This document shows, piece after piece, positions 15,922 to 23,053 of a DNA stretch of 57,903 bases. This DNA comes from Bradyrhizobiaceae bacterium (GTDB lineage: Bacteria; Pseudomonadota; Alphaproteobacteria; Rhizobiales; Xanthobacteraceae), in the NCBI GenBank assembly GCA_947479905.1, contig CANKBJ010000005.1, positions 1 to 57,903 of the forward strand. Direction: 5' to 3'. Position 1 is the first letter of the stretch. The number at the start of each line of letters is the position of its first letter. The position numbers and the translations under genes are program-made. The notes under the pieces are model-generated. The model saw only the letters and a list, made by a program, of their open reading frames with translations, was not told where the DNA came from and made no database searches.

Positions 15922-16533
15922 CTAGATATCGAAGAACACGGTCTCGTCGCCGCCCTGCACCCGGATATCGAAGCGGTACTGGTTATCGGCGCCCGGCTGC
16001 TTGTGGGCAATGAGGGTACCGCGGCGGTCGGCGGGCACCATGGTCAGGATCGGATCGCTGGCGTTGGCCGGCTCGTCATCGAAATAAAGCCGCGTATAGA
16101 TCTGCCGCAACATGCCGCGCGAGAAAATGCAGACCACAATGTGCGGCGCCTGCGGCTTGCCGCCCGGTCCGGCGACGGAGCCGGGCTTGATGGTGTCGAA
16201 GGCATAGACGCCGGCCTTGTCGGTGGCGGAGCGGCCGAAGCCCTTGAATTGCGTATTCGGCAGCGGCCGGTTGTCGCGCCCATGGGCGTAACGACCCTGG
16301 GCATCGGCCTGCCAGATTTCGATCATGCAGTCGTTGATCGGCAGGCCGTCGCCATCGCGCACGGTGCCTTCGATGTGAATGCGGGTGCCTGAGGCGTCCG
16401 GCGTCACCAGATTGGATTCGACGGTGTTCTTCCAGCTGTAACTGCCGTTCGGATCCCATTCGCAACGGCCATTGGGCGTGAGGCCATAGGCGAAGAACGG
16501 ACCGACGGTTTGTGAGGGCGTGATTTCAGACAT
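15922..16533 (-). CDS. pcaG: Protocatechuate 3,4-dioxygenase alpha subunit
   Basis: A 203-residue intradiol-dioxygenase subunit. TPSQTVGPFFAYGL at the N-terminus is the classic PcaG start, followed by the beta-sandwich segment IHIEGTVRDGDGLPINDCMIEIWQADAQGRYAH and PHIVVCIFSRGMLRQIYTRLYFDDE. With PcaH it forms the iron enzyme that opens the ring of protocatechuate to 3-carboxy-cis,cis-muconate. The alpha subunit lacks the complete iron-ligand set, as normal. The start MSEITPSQ was chosen because AAAGGAAAGAG precedes it; longer reading through the upstream region adds atypical sequence. Last gene of the operon, followed by a strong terminator. Confidence 0.95.
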   Translation of the reverse strand: MSEITPSQTVGPFFAYGLTPNGRCEWDPNGSYSWKNTVESNLVTPDASGTRIHIEGTVRDGDGLPINDCMIEIWQADAQGRYAHGRDNRPLPNTQFKGFGRSATDKAGVYAFDTIKPGSVAGPGGKPQAPHIVVCIFSRGMLRQIYTRLYFDDEPANASDPILTMVPADRRGTLIAHKQPGADNQYRFDIRVQGGDETVFFDI

Positions 16534-16605
16534 TTTTTCTCTTTCCTTTGCGCACGATCTTATCCGAAAACCGGTTCCCACTATTCGGGATCGTGCGTCT
16601 GGCCC

Positions 16606-17313
16606 TTAATGTTCGTCGTTGTCGAGCGGGGTCGCTTCGCGGCCGCGCAGCACGATATCGAAGCGGAAGGCCAGTGCCCAATCCGGCACGGTGTTTTCCA
16701 GATCGAAGGTCGAGATCATGCGCGCCCGTGCCTTCTCGTCGGTAACCGAATTGAAGATCGGGTCGTAGGGGAAAAGATAGTCGCCGGGGAAATACATCTG
16801 GGTGACGAGGCGCGACAGGAACGAGTGGCCGAACACCGAGAAGTGGATGTGGTTCGGCCGCCAGGCGTTGGGGTGGTTGCCCCACGGGTAAGCGCCCGGC
16901 TTCACGGTGATGAATTTGTAATAGCCTTTGGCGTCGGTGACGGTGCGGCCAGCGCCGGTGAAGTTCGGGTCGAGCGGCGCCGGATGCTGATCGACGTTAT
17001 GGACGTAACGGCCGCAGGCATTGGCCTGCCACAGCTCGACCAGCGCATTCGGAACCGGGCGCTTGTCCTCGTCGAGGACATGGCCATGCACGATGATGCG
17101 CTCGCCGAGCGGCTCACCCTTGTGCTGCTTGGTCAGGTCGTTGTCGTTTTCCTGGATCGCGTCGTGGCCGTAAACCGGGCCGGTCAGTTCCGACAAAGTA
17201 TGCGGCACGATCATCAGCGGCTTCGACGGCGAACGCTTGATCGTGCTCTTATAGCCCGGGCTTAAATGCTTGGGATAAGCCTCGAGGCTTTGCTTGGGAT
17301 AGATCAGCGACAT
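16606..17313 (-). CDS. pcaH: Protocatechuate 3,4-dioxygenase beta subunit (iron-binding)
   Basis: A 235-residue catalytic subunit. The four iron ligands are visible as Tyr103 (CGRYVHN), Tyr142 (GAYPW), His155 and His157 (RPNHIHFS), each five positions below the Pseudomonas putida numbering (108, 147, 160, 162), which is a very close match. The preceding VPNALVELWQANACGRY is the intradiol signature. It catalyses O2-dependent ortho cleavage of protocatechuate. It lies 15 bases after pcaF and 72 bases before pcaG. The genes for the next three steps (pcaB, pcaC, pcaD) are not in the window. Confidence 0.96.
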   Translation of the reverse strand: MSLIYPKQSLEAYPKHLSPGYKSTIKRSPSKPLMIVPHTLSELTGPVYGHDAIQENDNDLTKQHKGEPLGERIIVHGHVLDEDKRPVPNALVELWQANACGRYVHNVDQHPAPLDPNFTGAGRTVTDAKGYYKFITVKPGAYPWGNHPNAWRPNHIHFSVFGHSFLSRLVTQMYFPGDYLFPYDPIFNSVTDEKARARMISTFDLENTVPDWALAFRFDIVLRGREATPLDNDEH

Positions 17314-17328
17314 TCTCGTTTATCCTTT

Positions 17329-18537
17329 TTATTGAACGCGTTCGAGTGCGAGCGACACACCCTGTCCGACACCGACGCACAAAGTGGCGAGCGCCAGCCT
17401 GCCGCCTCTTTCTTCCAAACCATGCACCGCCGTCAGCGCCAGCCGCGCACCCGACATGCCGAGCGGATGACCGAGAGCGATGGCGCCGCCATGCGGGTTG
17501 ACGTGTTCCGCATCGTCGGCGAGCCCAAGCTGGCGCAGACAAGCTAACGATTGCGACGCGAAAGCCTCGTTGATCTCGATCAAATCATAGTCGCCGATCC
17601 TGTGTCCAAGCCGCGCCATCAGCTTGAGCGTCGCCGGCACCGGGCCGATGCCCATGATGCGGGGCGGCACCGCCGCCGATGCCATGCCGAGAATACGCGC
17701 GCGCGGCGTCAGGCCATGGGCTTTCACCGCGGCTTCCGAGGCGACGACAATCGCCGCGGCGCCGTCATTGACGCCAGAAGCATTGCCCGCCGTCACCGTG
17801 CCGGGCTCGCGGAACGGCGTCTTGAGCTTGGCGAGCTGCTCCAGCGTCGTGTCGGGACGCGGATGTTCGTCGGCATCGACCTTGACCGTTTCACCTTTGC
17901 GTCCGGGAATCTCGACCGCGACGATCTCCTTGGCAAAATAGCCGGAAGCGATCGCCTTGCCGGCGCGCTGTTGCGAGCGAATGGCGAAGGCGTCCTGATC
18001 GGCGCGCGATATCTGGAAATCCGCCGCCACGTTCTCGCCGGTCTCCGGCATGGCGTCGACGCCGTATTGCTTCTTCATCAGCGGATTGACGAAGCGCCAG
18101 CCGATGGTGGTATCGAATATTTCAGCGTGGCGCGAAAAGGCTTCCTGCGCCTTGCCCTGGACGAAGGGCGCCCGCGTCATCGACTCGACGCCGCCGGCAA
18201 TGGCGAATTCCATCTCGCCGGAGCGGATGGCGCGGGCGGCGGTGCCGACCGCCTCCAGACCCGAGGCGCACAGCCGGTTCAAGGTCACGCCGGGAACGCT
18301 CTGCGGCAGGCCCGCCAGCAGCAGCGCCATGCGCGCGACATTGCGATTGTCCTCGCCAGCCTGATTGGCGCAGCCGTAAAAAACTTCTTCGAGCTTCTCC
18401 CAATCGGCCTTGGGATTGCGCGCCATCAAGGCCTTGATCGGCACGGCGGCGAGATCGTCGGTCCGCACCTTGGCGAGCGAACCGCCAAAGCGACCGATCG
18501 GCGTGCGAACAGCGTCGCAGAGAAATACATCACGCAT
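17329..18537 (-). CDS. pcaF: 3-oxoadipyl-CoA thiolase
   Basis: A 402-residue thiolase with nucleophile Cys90 in NRLCASGLEAVG, the HPLGMSGAR histidine and the final CVGVGQG cysteine. FLCDAVRTPIGRFGGSL at the start and DDAEHVNPHGGAIALGHPLG near the end match PcaF/PaaJ sequences closely. It splits 3-oxoadipyl-CoA into succinyl-CoA and acetyl-CoA, the last step of the beta-ketoadipate pathway. The position between the CoA-transferase genes and pcaHG in one operon supports this substrate over fatty acyl-CoA. An AAGGAAC site precedes the start. Confidence 0.93.
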   Translation of the reverse strand: MRDVFLCDAVRTPIGRFGGSLAKVRTDDLAAVPIKALMARNPKADWEKLEEVFYGCANQAGEDNRNVARMALLLAGLPQSVPGVTLNRLCASGLEAVGTAARAIRSGEMEFAIAGGVESMTRAPFVQGKAQEAFSRHAEIFDTTIGWRFVNPLMKKQYGVDAMPETGENVAADFQISRADQDAFAIRSQQRAGKAIASGYFAKEIVAVEIPGRKGETVKVDADEHPRPDTTLEQLAKLKTPFREPGTVTAGNASGVNDGAAAIVVASEAAVKAHGLTPRARILGMASAAVPPRIMGIGPVPATLKLMARLGHRIGDYDLIEINEAFASQSLACLRQLGLADDAEHVNPHGGAIALGHPLGMSGARLALTAVHGLEERGGRLALATLCVGVGQGVSLALERVQ

Positions 18538-18557
18538 GCTTCGTTCCTTTGTCCCGC

Positions 18558-19328
18558 CTACGCCGCCGCGTGAGCACGGTTGGTGCGCGCGTGCAGTTCG
18601 CGCAGCACGTCGAGTTCCTTGGCTGTCGGCGCCGGTGTTTCGTCAACTTTGGCGGCGAATTTGACCGGCCAGCCGGTGTTTTCCTGGATTTGCTCGCGGG
18701 TCACCCCGGGATGGATCGAGACGACAATCATCTCCTTGGTCTGCGGATCGGGCGCGAAGACGGCGAGATCGGTGATCAGCTTGGTCGGACCCTTGGTCTT
18801 GACGCCGAGCTTCTGACGCGAGTCTCCGCCGGAGACATGGCCGATCGAGGTGACGAAATCGAGCTTCTCGACGAAGGAGCGCTTGCCCTGCGCCATGATG
18901 ATGAAGATTTCGCCGCACGACGTGGCGATCTCCGGCGCGCCGCCGCCGCCGGGCAGGCGCACTTTCGGCTTGTCGTAAGGGCCGACCACCGTGGTGTTGA
19001 GATTGGCGAACTTGTCGATCTGCGCGCCGCCGAGAAAGCCGACCTTGATGCGGCCGCCTTGCAGCCAATAGCGGAACATTTCCGGCACGGACACGGTGGT
19101 CAGCGCGGTGTCGCACAATTCGCCATCGCCGATCGACAGAGGCAGTACGGTCGGTTTGGTGGCGAGCGTGCCGGATTCATAGATCAGTGTAATTTCGGGC
19201 GCATGCGTCAGGCGCGCCAGATTGCAGGCAGCGGACGGCTGGCCGATGCCGACGAAACATATGTCGTCGTTCTTGAGCAGGCGCGCCGCGGCGATGGTCA
19301 TCATTTCGGTCGGCTTGTAATCGGCCAT
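18558..19328 (-). CDS. catJ: 3-oxoadipate CoA-transferase beta subunit, CatJ type
   Basis: A 256-residue beta subunit of a class I CoA-transferase. The catalytic glutamate is expected at residue 51 in LIYESGTLATKP, at the same place as Glu54 of glutaconate CoA-transferase. The length (256, with 286 for the alpha subunit) fits the CatI/CatJ pair of Pseudomonas knackmussii B13 and not the shorter PcaI/PcaJ (about 230/215). It activates 3-oxoadipate with CoA from succinyl-CoA, giving the PcaF substrate. The start MADYKPTEMM was chosen because it lies five bases after the stop of catI; upstream codons overlap catI. An IpdAB-like steroid-ring transferase is an alternative, less likely in this operon. 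Confidence 0.85.
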   Translation of the reverse strand: MADYKPTEMMTIAAARLLKNDDICFVGIGQPSAACNLARLTHAPEITLIYESGTLATKPTVLPLSIGDGELCDTALTTVSVPEMFRYWLQGGRIKVGFLGGAQIDKFANLNTTVVGPYDKPKVRLPGGGGAPEIATSCGEIFIIMAQGKRSFVEKLDFVTSIGHVSGGDSRQKLGVKTKGPTKLITDLAVFAPDPQTKEMIVVSIHPGVTREQIQENTGWPVKFAAKVDETPAPTAKELDVLRELHARTNRAHAAA

Positions 19329-19333
19329 TGTCG

Positions 19334-20194
19334 TCACTCCGCCGCCGCTTTGTGCTTGCGCGCATATTGCGCGAAGGCATCGGGACCTTTGTCCAGAACG
19401 TTTGTCTTCATCCAGGCATGGAAACTGTCGCGGTCCTTGGCGATGTCGTCCCACGCTTTATAGAAGCTGTTGTTGCGCGGGTAATAGCCCTGCGCATAGG
19501 ACGGGAAAGCGCCGCCTGGAACCATGGCGACATGACCGACGGTCCAGTGCGGCAGCACCACCGCGTTCAGGCTGCGTTCGGGCAATTCGTCGACGATTTC
19601 CTCGACCGTCACCACCGAACGCTTCGAGGCGAGCACCGCCTCCTTCTGCACGCCGAGCACGCCCTCGATCATCACATTGCCCGCCCGGTCGGCGCGCTGG
19701 GCATGGATCACCGCGACATCCGGCCGGTGGGACGGAATGGCGGCGAGTTCCTCGCCGGTGAATGGGCAGGTGACCCGTTTGATCTTGGCGTTCACTTTGG
19801 GCAGGTCGCCGCCGATATAGCCGCGGAAAATCGCGCAAGGCAGCCCCGACGCGCCGGCCTCATAGGCATTGGCCATAGCCGCGTGCGAGTGTTCTTCGAT
19901 CTCGAGTTTGTGCGGCCAGCCGTTTTCTACCGCATCGCGGAATCGGTGCAGCGAGCCCACGCCCGGATTGCCGCCCCAGGAGAAAACCAGCTTTTTGACG
20001 CAGCCCATCCCGATCATCTGGTCATAGACCAGATCCGGCGTCATGCGCACCAGCGTCAGGTCTTTGCGGCCCTGCCGGATGATTTCGTGGCAGGCAGCGT
20101 GCGGAATAAGATGCGTGAAGCCTTCCAACGCGACTGTATCGCCGTCATGAACGGCGCCGGCGATGGCTTCGGAAAGAGACGTAATACGCGCCAT
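19334..20194 (-). CDS. catI: 3-oxoadipate CoA-transferase alpha subunit, CatI type
   Basis: A 286-residue alpha subunit: LSEAIAGAVHDGDTVALEGFTHLIPHAACHEIIRQG at the start, KLVFSWGGNPGVGSLHRFRDAVENG, and DVAVIHAQRADRAGNVMIEG in the middle are marks of the GctA/CatI group. It pairs with the following catJ product. First gene of the operon, with a TTGACC-17-TAAATA promoter just upstream. There is no strong Shine-Dalgarno sequence before the ATG. The LysR- or IclR-type regulator usual for pca/cat operons is not adjacent, so control must come from elsewhere. Confidence 0.87.
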   Translation of the reverse strand: MARITSLSEAIAGAVHDGDTVALEGFTHLIPHAACHEIIRQGRKDLTLVRMTPDLVYDQMIGMGCVKKLVFSWGGNPGVGSLHRFRDAVENGWPHKLEIEEHSHAAMANAYEAGASGLPCAIFRGYIGGDLPKVNAKIKRVTCPFTGEELAAIPSHRPDVAVIHAQRADRAGNVMIEGVLGVQKEAVLASKRSVVTVEEIVDELPERSLNAVVLPHWTVGHVAMVPGGAFPSYAQGYYPRNNSFYKAWDDIAKDRDSFHAWMKTNVLDKGPDAFAQYARKHKAAAE

Positions 20195-20221
20195 AAAATT
20201 GGGTTCCCGGTTGCGGGTCCG

Positions 20222-20250
20222 TATTTACGGCGGGCCACCGACAGGGTCAA
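20222..20250 (-). promoter_or_regulatory. Predicted promoter of the catIJ-pcaFHG operon
   Basis: On the minus strand TTGACC (20250-20245) and TAAATA (20227-20222) are exactly 17 bases apart and lie 28 bases before the catI ATG. The short 100-bp gap is shared with the divergent DUF3237 gene. Confidence 0.65.
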
Positions 20251-20294
20251 ATGGCGAAATTGCCTGGCCGGCACGAAGGTGGGGACCCCAACGA

Positions 20295-20756
20295 ATGACC
20301 GCCATGCCGGGAACGCGGCCAATATTCCAAATTCATGCCGAACTGGCCACCGCCGTCGAACTGGGCCGCACGCCTTATGGCGAGCGGCGCATCATCGATA
20401 TTCTCGGTGGTACCGTGGAGGGACCGCGGCTGAAGGGGCGCATTCTCCGGGGCGGGGCCGATTGGCAGATCGTGCGCGACGATGGCGTCATCGATGTAAC
20501 GGCGCGCTACACCTTCGAAACCGACAAAGGCGCACGCATTCTGGTATCGAGCGAGGGGCTGCGGCACGGTCCGCCCGACGTCCTGGAAAGTCTCGCCCGG
20601 GGCGACAAGGTCGATCCATCGCTCTACTATTTCCGCACCGTGATGCGGTTCGAGACTTCCGACCCCGCGGTCGCCTGGCTCAACCGCATTCTGGCCCTGG
20701 CGCGCGGCCAACGCGAAGCCCGCGCCGTGCGGTTGGACGTCTACGAAGTCCTCTAG
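20295..20756 (+). CDS. DUF3237 family protein
   Basis: A 153-residue protein of the DUF3237 beta-barrel family: FQIHAELATAVELGRTPYGERRIIDILGGTVEGPRLKGRILRGGADW-type start, then IDVTARYTFETDKGARILVSSEGLR, and a YYFRTVMRFETSDPAVAWLNRI end. Members often lie beside aromatic or terpene catabolic genes, but no activity is established. The ATG at MTAMPGT was chosen because GAAGGTGGGG lies before it; starting nine bases later is also possible. It is divergent from catI across a 100-bp gap and ahead of the solute-receptor gene, so it may be co-regulated with aromatic degradation. Confidence 0.85.
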   Translation: MTAMPGTRPIFQIHAELATAVELGRTPYGERRIIDILGGTVEGPRLKGRILRGGADWQIVRDDGVIDVTARYTFETDKGARILVSSEGLRHGPPDVLESLARGDKVDPSLYYFRTVMRFETSDPAVAWLNRILALARGQREARAVRLDVYEVL

Positions 20757-20797
20757 AAATCGCCCACGGTTGCCGCGCCGCAGCATCGCCAAATGCC

Positions 20798-20820
20798 GAT
20801 TGTTGTCCTCGACAACAATC
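20798..20820. promoter_or_regulatory. Perfect inverted repeat upstream of the solute-receptor gene, candidate operator
   Basis: GATTGTTGTC-CTC-GACAACAATC: ten perfectly paired bases on each side of a three-base spacer, 84 bases before the ABC receptor start and 41 bases after the DUF3237 stop. A TTGACC box begins immediately after it (20821). It has no T-tract on the plus strand, so a protein-binding site is preferred over a terminator. Confidence 0.55.
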
Positions 20821-20904
20821 TTGACCGTGCGGCGCAGCGGTGACAACCTCCCCGTGCGGCGGCAAGAAAACAGGACCACGCCGCACGTCCGCAGGGAGGA
20901 CATC

Positions 20905-22104
20905 ATGCTGAAATCCGCGAAGCTCGCGTTTCTGCTGGCCTTGTGTTCGGCGCCGGCATCGGCCCAGACAAGCAACACCATCCGCATCGGCGTCATGAAC
21001 GACATGTCGAGCGTCTATTCCGATTTCCAGGGCCCCGGCTCGGTCGTCGCGGCGCAGATGGCGGCGGAGGACTTCGCCAAGACATCGAAGCGCAAGGTCG
21101 AGATCATCAACGCCGACCACCAGAACAAGCCCGATATCGGCGCCGGCATCGCCAAGCGCTGGTTCGACATCGATGGCGTCGACATGATCGTCGATCTACC
21201 GAATTCGGCCGTGGCGCTGGCGGTGTCGGACATCGCCCGCGAAAAGAACAAGGTGGTGATCGGCTCCGGTGCCGGCACCGCGCTGCTGACCGGCGCCAAG
21301 TGTTCGCCTAATTTCGTGCACTGGACCTACGACACCTGGTCTTTCGGCCACGGCACGGCCAAGGGTCTGCTGGCCCAAGGCGCCAAGACATTCTTCTTTA
21401 TCACGGCGGACTACGCCTTCGGCCAGGACCTCGAAAAGCAGGCGACCGACGAAATCAATGCTAGCGGCGGCAAGGTACTCGGCGCCGTGCGTCTGCCACT
21501 CGGCGTCAATGACTTCTCCTCGGCGCTGTTGCAGGCGCAGGCCTCGAAGGCCGACGTGATCCTGCTCGCCAATGCCGGCGGCGACACCGTCAACACCATC
21601 AAGCAGGCCAATGACTTCAAGATCGGCGCCAATCAGAAAGTCGTGGCGCTGATTTTCGATTTGCAGAGCGTTCCTGCGATCGGTCTGCAAACCGCGCAAG
21701 GTCTGGGCGCCATCAACGCCTGGTACTGGGACGAAAACGAAGGCACGCGCGCCTTCGCCAAGCGCTACGCCGCGCTGCATCCGAAAAAGATGTACCCCAA
21801 TCACATGCAGGCCGGCGTCTACTCCGCCACCTTGCATTACCTCAAGTCCGTCGACAAAGCCGGCGGCGCGACCGATGGCAAGGCTGTGGTCGACGCGATG
21901 AAGGCCACGCCGTCCGACGAGCCAGTCTATGGCAAAGTAACGATCCGGCCGGACGGCCGCGCCATCCACCCGCTTGTTCTGCTGCAGGTGAAAGCGCCGA
22001 CGGAATCGAAAGGCGACTGGGATCTGTTCAAGATCGTGGGCACGATTCCCGCCGACAAGGCGTTCCGTCCGCTGGCTGATGGCGGTTGTCCGCTGGTGAA
22101 ATAG
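20905..22104 (+). CDS. Periplasmic ABC-transporter solute receptor (LivK/type I, aromatic-acid class)
   Basis: A 399-residue secreted binding protein. A signal peptide (MLKSAKLAFLLALCSAPASA, cleavage predicted after residue 20) precedes the type I periplasmic fold: NTIRIGVMNDMSSVYSDFQGPG, NADHQNKPDIGAGIAKRW, FFFITADYAFGQDLEK. Such receptors serve branched-chain amino acids or, in Rhodopseudomonas (CouP), phenylpropenoic acids. No permease or ATPase gene accompanies it, so it must work with a transporter encoded elsewhere. A GGGAGGA site precedes the chosen ATG. Placement directly before the feruloyl-CoA-type genes makes hydroxycinnamate or a related acid the likely ligand. Confidence 0.9.
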   Translation: MLKSAKLAFLLALCSAPASAQTSNTIRIGVMNDMSSVYSDFQGPGSVVAAQMAAEDFAKTSKRKVEIINADHQNKPDIGAGIAKRWFDIDGVDMIVDLPNSAVALAVSDIAREKNKVVIGSGAGTALLTGAKCSPNFVHWTYDTWSFGHGTAKGLLAQGAKTFFFITADYAFGQDLEKQATDEINASGGKVLGAVRLPLGVNDFSSALLQAQASKADVILLANAGGDTVNTIKQANDFKIGANQKVVALIFDLQSVPAIGLQTAQGLGAINAWYWDENEGTRAFAKRYAALHPKKMYPNHMQAGVYSATLHYLKSVDKAGGATDGKAVVDAMKATPSDEPVYGKVTIRPDGRAIHPLVLLQVKAPTESKGDWDLFKIVGTIPADKAFRPLADGGCPLVK

Positions 22105-22163
22105 ACAAAGCGGCGCTACCGGCCGGCGGTTGCGCCTGAGCTTTGTCAGCGACATGATCAAAC

Positions 22164-22189
22164 GGCCGCCGCCTTTTGAGGCGACGGCC
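22164..22189 (+). other. Stem-loop just upstream of the crotonase gene
   Basis: GGCCGCCGCC and GGCGACGGCC pair at 9 of 10 positions around a six-base loop, immediately before the GCAGGAGA ribosome-binding site. No T-tract follows, so it may reduce read-through or protect the downstream message rather than terminate fully. Confidence 0.4.
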
Positions 22190-22206
22190 CGCAGGAGAAT
22201 GAGCCC

Positions 22207-23031
22207 GTGACTTCGAGACCGACATCCGCTGCCAGCGCAGAATTGTTGAGCATTACGCTGCCCGCGTCGCTGCGCGCCGAACGGCGCGGCAAGGTCGCCG
22301 TCCTGACGCTGGCGCGGCCGCACAAGCGCAACGCACTCGACGACATCACCATCCTCGGCATCGAGACGTTTTTCACCTCGCTGCCCGACGACATCGCCGC
22401 GGCGCTGGTCCATGGCGAGGGCGAGCATTTTTCCGCCGGGCTCGACCTGAGTGAATTGCAAGAGCGTGACATCCGGCAGGGCATTTCACATTCCAGCCTA
22501 TGGCATCGCGTGTTCGACAAGATCCAGTTCGGCAAGGTGCCGGTGGTTTGCGTGTTGCATGGCGCGGTGGTCGGCGGCGGACTTGAACTGGCGGCGGCCA
22601 CGCATGTGCGCGTCGCCGAGCGCTCGACCTATTACGGCCTGCCCGAGGGCAGTCGCGGCATCTATGTCGGCGGCGGCGGTTCGGTACGGTTGCCGCGCCT
22701 GATCGGCGTCGCGCGCATGATGGACATGATGCTGACCGGCCGCACCTATTCGGCGGAAGACGGCCAGGCGATGGGGCTGTCGACCTATCTGACAGAGCCG
22801 GGCGAGGGCTTCGCCAAAGGTCTGGCGCTGGCGGAGCGCATTGCCGGCAACACCGCGCTGACCAATTTCGCCATCACCCATGTGCTGCCGCGCATCGCCG
22901 AAATCGATCTAGGCAGCGGCTACGCGGTGGAGGCGTTGATTTCGTCGATCGCACAGGCCGATGCCGAAGCGAAAAGCCGACTTGCCGCCTTCCTCGAGGG
23001 CCGCGCCGGCAAGGTGACCCGGCCAGAGTGA
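22207..23031 (+). CDS. Crotonase-fold enoyl-CoA hydratase (hydroxycinnamoyl-CoA hydratase candidate)
   Basis: A 274-residue enoyl-CoA hydratase/isomerase family protein. The oxyanion-hole segments are HFSAGLDLSEL (residues 75-84) and HGAVVGGGLELA (118-129); a glutamate at 147 (LPEGSRGI) sits at the catalytic position. The start is GTG after AGGAGA; the ATG seven bases earlier runs into a stop at once. In the operon with two feruloyl-CoA-like ligases it should add water to a cinnamoyl-CoA double bond. Whether it then cleaves to the aldehyde (Ech type) or leaves a 3-hydroxyacyl-CoA is open. The dehydrogenase, thiolase and thioesterase genes that follow favour hydration only. Confidence 0.85.
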   Translation: MTSRPTSAASAELLSITLPASLRAERRGKVAVLTLARPHKRNALDDITILGIETFFTSLPDDIAAALVHGEGEHFSAGLDLSELQERDIRQGISHSSLWHRVFDKIQFGKVPVVCVLHGAVVGGGLELAAATHVRVAERSTYYGLPEGSRGIYVGGGGSVRLPRLIGVARMMDMMLTGRTYSAEDGQAMGLSTYLTEPGEGFAKGLALAERIAGNTALTNFAITHVLPRIAEIDLGSGYAVEALISSIAQADAEAKSRLAAFLEGRAGKVTRPE

Positions 23032-23053
23032 CCATGCGCGAGGAAACGCTTTA

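Noticed and set aside
15713-15925. 70-codon frame in the gap before pcaG
   Set aside because: It covers the repeats and the terminator, has no ribosome-binding site and no similarity to any known protein.
19328-19454. Longer N-terminus for the CoA-transferase beta subunit
   Set aside because: The extra residues overlap the alpha-subunit gene and lack similarity to family starts; MADYKPTEMM is the natural start.
22207-23031. Classical feruloyl-CoA hydratase-lyase (Ech)
   Set aside because: The sequence around the active site differs from Pseudomonas Ech as I recall it, and the operon supplies beta-oxidation enzymes; only a general hydratase call was made.
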